A stretch of 16,731 bases of DNA, taken from NCBI GenBank assembly GCA_002422125.1, contig DITF01000061.1:1-16731 (forward strand), written 5' to 3'. A model generated the notes under the pieces. The model made no database searches, was not told where the DNA came from, and worked only from the letters and a program-made list of their open reading frames with translations. Positions 14,301 to 16,731 of this stretch are shown here, one piece after another (position 1 is the first letter of the stretch; every line of letters begins with the position of its first letter). This stretch comes from a bacterium UBP17_UBA6191. Lineage in GTDB: Bacteria > Muiribacteriota > UBA6191. Both the position numbers and the translations under genes were made by a program.

Positions 14301-16731
14301 TATGATAGGTTCGGCCAAGTTCGAAGTGGGCCATGGCATGATTAGGCTCATTTGCCAAAACCTGTTGTAATTGAAGCACAGCTTTGGAGGGAAGGCCTTG
14401 CAAAGTGTGAATTTTAGCCTGTTGTACCAGAAGATCAGATTCGTTGGGAGTAATAGCTAGAAGATCCTTGATTAAGTCTCCGGCTTCCTTGAACATTTCC
14501 TGTTCCAAAAGCAGTTGACTCATCTGCCGCTTAAACTCGTAATCATCTGGTTTTAAGGCCATCAGAGCGTTACAGATTTCGGTTTGTCTACCAATGTTGC
14601 CAATTTCTCGGTAGTAGCCTAAGGCAGTCTGTAAAACATCAAGATTTCTTTCCTCTAACGCCAAAGCCTGCACAATATATTTGCCGGCCTTTTCTGTTAA
14701 ATTTAGTTCGAAGTTAGCCTGATACAAATCCAGATAAATCTGGACATCACGAGGTTTGATTTCAAGGTGTTTTTCCAGGAATCGAATGGCAGCTTTCCAG
14801 TTCTGCTGTTTAAGGTAAATCGAGCAAATCAGGGGTAGTGCCAACAAGTGATTGTTTTCAAGTTTGAAGATTTTTAGGCAGTACTCTTCAGTTTTTCCAT
14901 AGTTCAGAAGCCTGTTGTAGCACTGCGCAATCTGTAAGAGCCAATCCACCCGTTCAGGATCTCTTTGTTCCAGCTTAAGCATAACCTGAAGCTGGGCCGT
15001 AAAATCTTCCTGTTTTTCGTATATATGGTTTAAAAGTTCCAAGGCTTCCTGATTCAGAGGATCGACCTCCAAAATTCTTTGCAGGAAGTTCACGGATTGT
15101 CCATACAGATTCTTATCCTGATAAATAATGCCAACCCTGAGAAGAACATCAATACTTTGAGGCTTTTGGGCCAATATGGCCTCATAATGTTCTAAGGCCT
15201 TATCAATAATTCCCTTTTTGTAAAAATCATTACCTAAGGCGTACAGCACATCCAGATTGTGCGGAGCCAGTTTGTAGGCTTCACGAAACTGGGAAATGGC
15301 CTCGTATTCCATTTCCAATGCCTTGTAAGTTTCCCCCAGGCGAATTCTGGATTCAACGCTTTGAGGGTAAATTTGAATCAACTGTTCGTATATTTTTTTA
15401 GCTTGTTCGTGGTGTTCGACAATGCTATAAGTTTGGGCTAAACGAGTTCCAAAATCAAGATTGTTCGGCTCAAGTCTCCAGGCGTTCTGGTAGTGTTCGA
15501 TCGCGGCATCTTCCTGTTTGGTCTTAAGGGCTAAATCCCCAATCAAAGCACAGAGGCCGGCATTTTCTGGTTCCTTCTCCAGAATTTTTAAATAAGTTCC
15601 CATGGCATTTTCAAAGTCGTTCTGGGTCTGGTAGGCCAAAGACAACTTTTGCAGGACATCGAGATTGTTCTCATCTAGGGATAACACTGTTCGATAGGCT
15701 TCTACGGCCTGAGCGTATTCCTTTTTAGCCACATGAGCATCACCAATCAGGTTTTCGGTTTCCATGGCCCATTTTGGATTGAGCCTCAGGCTGTCACATA
15801 ACTCCAGAGTTTCGTCATATTCCTGATTTTCAAAATAGGTTTTAGCTAGCCAGAATCGAGTATCTAATGAATCAGGCTTGGTTTGCCCGGCTTTTTTAAA
15901 GTTGTCCGAGGCCATTTGCCAGTCTTTAAGATGAAAGTATGACTGGCCCAAATTGTAGTAAGTCTGAAAGTCATTGGGGTCAATTTCCAGAGCTTTTTGC
16001 AACTCTTTAATGGCTGAGTGGTAATCGGCCTTTTTGAGAGCACTGACACCCAATTTGAAATAAATTTCAGCATTGGAGCCTTGTAGACTTTTAGCCAGTT
16101 CAAATTCTTTGGTGGCATCATCAAAGTATTCTTTGGATTCGTATACTTTGGCTAGTTTATAGTGGGCTTCGGCATTGGAGGGAGTAATGGCTATGGCTCT
16201 TTCAAAGGACTTTTGAGCCTGATCCATGTTATCCGTGCTCAGAAGTACATCACCAAGACGGACGAAAACTTCCTCGTGCTGGGAATCGAGCTGAATGACT
16301 TTTCGATATATTTTGATAGCTTTCTTAAACTCTTCTTTTTCAGCATAGGCTCGACCTAGCTCAAAGTGTACTCGGACATTTGTGGGATAGACCTTGATCG
16401 CTTCTTCATACAACTGAATCAGCTTCAGGTGCATGCCCTTGGTTTCATAAATGCCACCCAAAGAATAAATAGCCTCTATGAATTCAGGGTTTAAGCGAAG
16501 GGCTTTTTCGTAGGCTTTAACGGCCTTTTCGAGCTTGCTTTCATGTCGGTATGCTTCCCCTAGTTCGAAGTAATACAAAGCATTATTGGGAGCTTTCCGA
16601 ATCGCAGACTCATAAAGGCGAATCATGGCAAGATGGTTGTGAACAATTTTGTATTTGTTGCCTAATCGGTAAACAATATCCAAAAACTCTGGATTATGCT
16701 TTAAGGCAAGTTCATAGTGGCGAATCGACTC
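11359..16731 (-). CDS. Giant tetratricopeptide-repeat protein, N-terminus outside the window
   Basis: The frame is open to the right edge, so 1790 residues are visible and the true start lies beyond. The first 16 edge codons (ESIRHYELALKHNPEF) already read as the end of a TPR; a TTG at 16683 is inside the repeat array and is not a start. Aligning by eye gives about 50 TPR-like units. Roughly the first 28 after the edge keep a strict period near 34 residues with the usual W/Y-LG-Y-A-F-A-P pattern, for example the unit beginning NALYYFELGEAYRHESKLEK. The C-terminal 800 residues are less regular, with longer units and inserts such as LSKAFNNDSKMRESALEALN. No catalytic, membrane or sorting motif is visible, and the protein ends 20 residues after the last repeat. 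TPR superhelices bind other proteins, so a scaffold role is likely; partners and cell location cannot be told from this part. The repeats are well diverged at DNA level, so the array is not a recent expansion. Confidence 0.95.
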   Translation of the reverse strand, partial: ESIRHYELALKHNPEFLDIVYRLGNKYKIVHNHLAMIRLYESAIRKAPNNALYYFELGEAYRHESKLEKAVKAYEKALRLNPEFIEAIYSLGGIYETKGMHLKLIQLYEEAIKVYPTNVRVHFELGRAYAEKEEFKKAIKIYRKVIQLDSQHEEVFVRLGDVLLSTDNMDQAQKSFERAIAITPSNAEAHYKLAKVYESKEYFDDATKEFELAKSLQGSNAEIYFKLGVSALKKADYHSAIKELQKALEIDPNDFQTYYNLGQSYFHLKDWQMASDNFKKAGQTKPDSLDTRFWLAKTYFENQEYDETLELCDSLRLNPKWAMETENLIGDAHVAKKEYAQAVEAYRTVLSLDENNLDVLQKLSLAYQTQNDFENAMGTYLKILEKEPENAGLCALIGDLALKTKQEDAAIEHYQNAWRLEPNNLDFGTRLAQTYSIVEHHEQAKKIYEQLIQIYPQSVESRIRLGETYKALEMEYEAISQFREAYKLAPHNLDVLYALGNDFYKKGIIDKALEHYEAILAQKPQSIDVLLRVGIIYQDKNLYGQSVNFLQRILEVDPLNQEALELLNHIYEKQEDFTAQLQVMLKLEQRDPERVDWLLQIAQCYNRLLNYGKTEEYCLKIFKLENNHLLALPLICSIYLKQQNWKAAIRFLEKHLEIKPRDVQIYLDLYQANFELNLTEKAGKYIVQALALEERNLDVLQTALGYYREIGNIGRQTEICNALMALKPDDYEFKRQMSQLLLEQEMFKEAGDLIKDLLAITPNESDLLVQQAKIHTLQGLPSKAVLQLQQVLANEPNHAMAHFELGRTYHTQKEWNKAVVEFKKSVNLGIKDARAHAELGNIYLSRGFFDNALESYQMAMQLDPTDIANNLQIAEIYFKLNRPQKALLEYESLLQKQPSNIKLNVRLAQVYQTQKMFPEAIALLEKLLIDNPDNTQILFELGKTWLYRRDKSKARELFQKTLQIDAKHIPAQVELAVLDSTKDPQEAIRVLKRMVQQAPTGDSFFYLSRIFIDNNMIDQAIAEFKVFTKTYPDAAAAFAELGKLYTTLSKAFNNDSKMRESALEALNKAVHLDDSYSRAYFYLAENYHLADNLEATLINLKKAYQIDPQNLEIRDFLTAVESQKTSIEIKAKLEEAKTFLQRGMDQNAIIEYDYILELDPFHDEANYDLARIYLKQGNLELAKKYFRASVERNTQFVKSYFELAKIHMSEQNLNEAEHEMVRVLTLEPRNFEANLLMGTILTAADEYMEAAIYLQKCCEINPASSKPLFELGKLFLKMGETEQTKIFYEKVFKLDPGNSAVNEFFVSQNIQETERKIADLLSKATAAEESRDMLVAKTYYEDILTVQPGHLLARYKAGVINELLGRSSEAAFDYQQAFAQLQQFEGEYRQLPHRLGMVLASLGRTEEAIPVLQKALELDEFDIDLNLTIIEQFKQYFSSAETTEYRGQSPEQIILKYEERAAKNQQQVTPWLALGYIYRINLLGKDEIVSGFQKGIEAYTRAHSLDRKNLHVLYNLGLLNHFTGKVAKAKEFLKLMIQDDPGNTKAIERLIRIHIESKEFDEAGKLAKELIALEPENGQHRVTQIELLKVAYENEPKRDEIYDRFRQDFAQHLRKNSQDPMAHFDYGYASITLTAGLSLSDEDVSQAVSEFKQAVSLAPNNPWGYWGLKKVYNKQSITGTHRYQEAIDICKRALEKCGESAQAFCELANALNEDYETNRKGEAIETYKKALALDSEYIEVYFKMASIFRIRNQYAEAEEYYRRVIELDPTHSYAKDAKRSLIHIDKSRKE

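Noticed and set aside
16683..16683. TTG at 16683 as the start of the giant TPR protein
   Set aside because: The frame stays open to the edge and the 16 codons before it encode the end of another TPR, so it is internal.
11359..16731. Tandem DNA repeats or recent duplication within the TPR gene
   Set aside because: The repeats are clear at protein level but diverged at DNA level; I saw no long exact nucleotide repeats.

Overview
The window looks like chromosomal DNA of a bacterium with a two-membrane envelope, moderate GC (mid-40s per cent by eye) and tight gene packing. Nine of its ten genes are on the minus strand and many overlap by a few bases. An SLT70-type lytic transglycosylase, a sigma-54 activator, an HDOD protein and very long TPR proteins would fit a Bdellovibrionota- or delta-proteobacteria-like lineage or a less-studied diderm phylum. 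The sequence alone does not settle the taxonomy, and no rRNA, tRNA, phage, IS or CRISPR signal was seen.

Layout, in minus-strand reading order from the right edge. (1) A giant TPR protein fills 11359 to the right edge. It is still open at the edge, so its start lies outside. (2) After 69 bases with a candidate promoter comes a coupled block: rimO (ribosomal protein S12 methylthiotransferase), a 695-residue protein of unknown family that overlaps rimO by ATGA, and a 157-residue unknown protein that overlaps the 695-residue gene by 37 bases out of frame. (3) A separate gene at 6539-7333 encodes an excisionase/MerR-like helix-turn-helix followed by a long coiled coil. A 13-bp sequence occurs in inverted copies in the intergenic DNA on either side of it. 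(4) The only plus-strand gene, 5267-6346, is a secreted or membrane-anchored lytic transglycosylase. It is divergent from (5), a three-gene overlapping signalling operon: a sigma-54 activator with a degenerate receiver, an HDOD protein, and a soluble hybrid histidine kinase with an intact receiver. (6) At the left edge is the N-terminal part of a secreted TPR protein that may lead into a peptidase-MA-like domain.

The signalling operon is the clearest functional unit. The kinase has every residue needed for phosphotransfer, but the transcription activator beside it has lost the phosphoacceptor Asp, so the two cannot be a simple two-component pair. The least explained part is the rimO-coupled pair of unknown genes followed by the HTH/coiled-coil protein. 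None of the three proteins has a catalytic motif I recognise.
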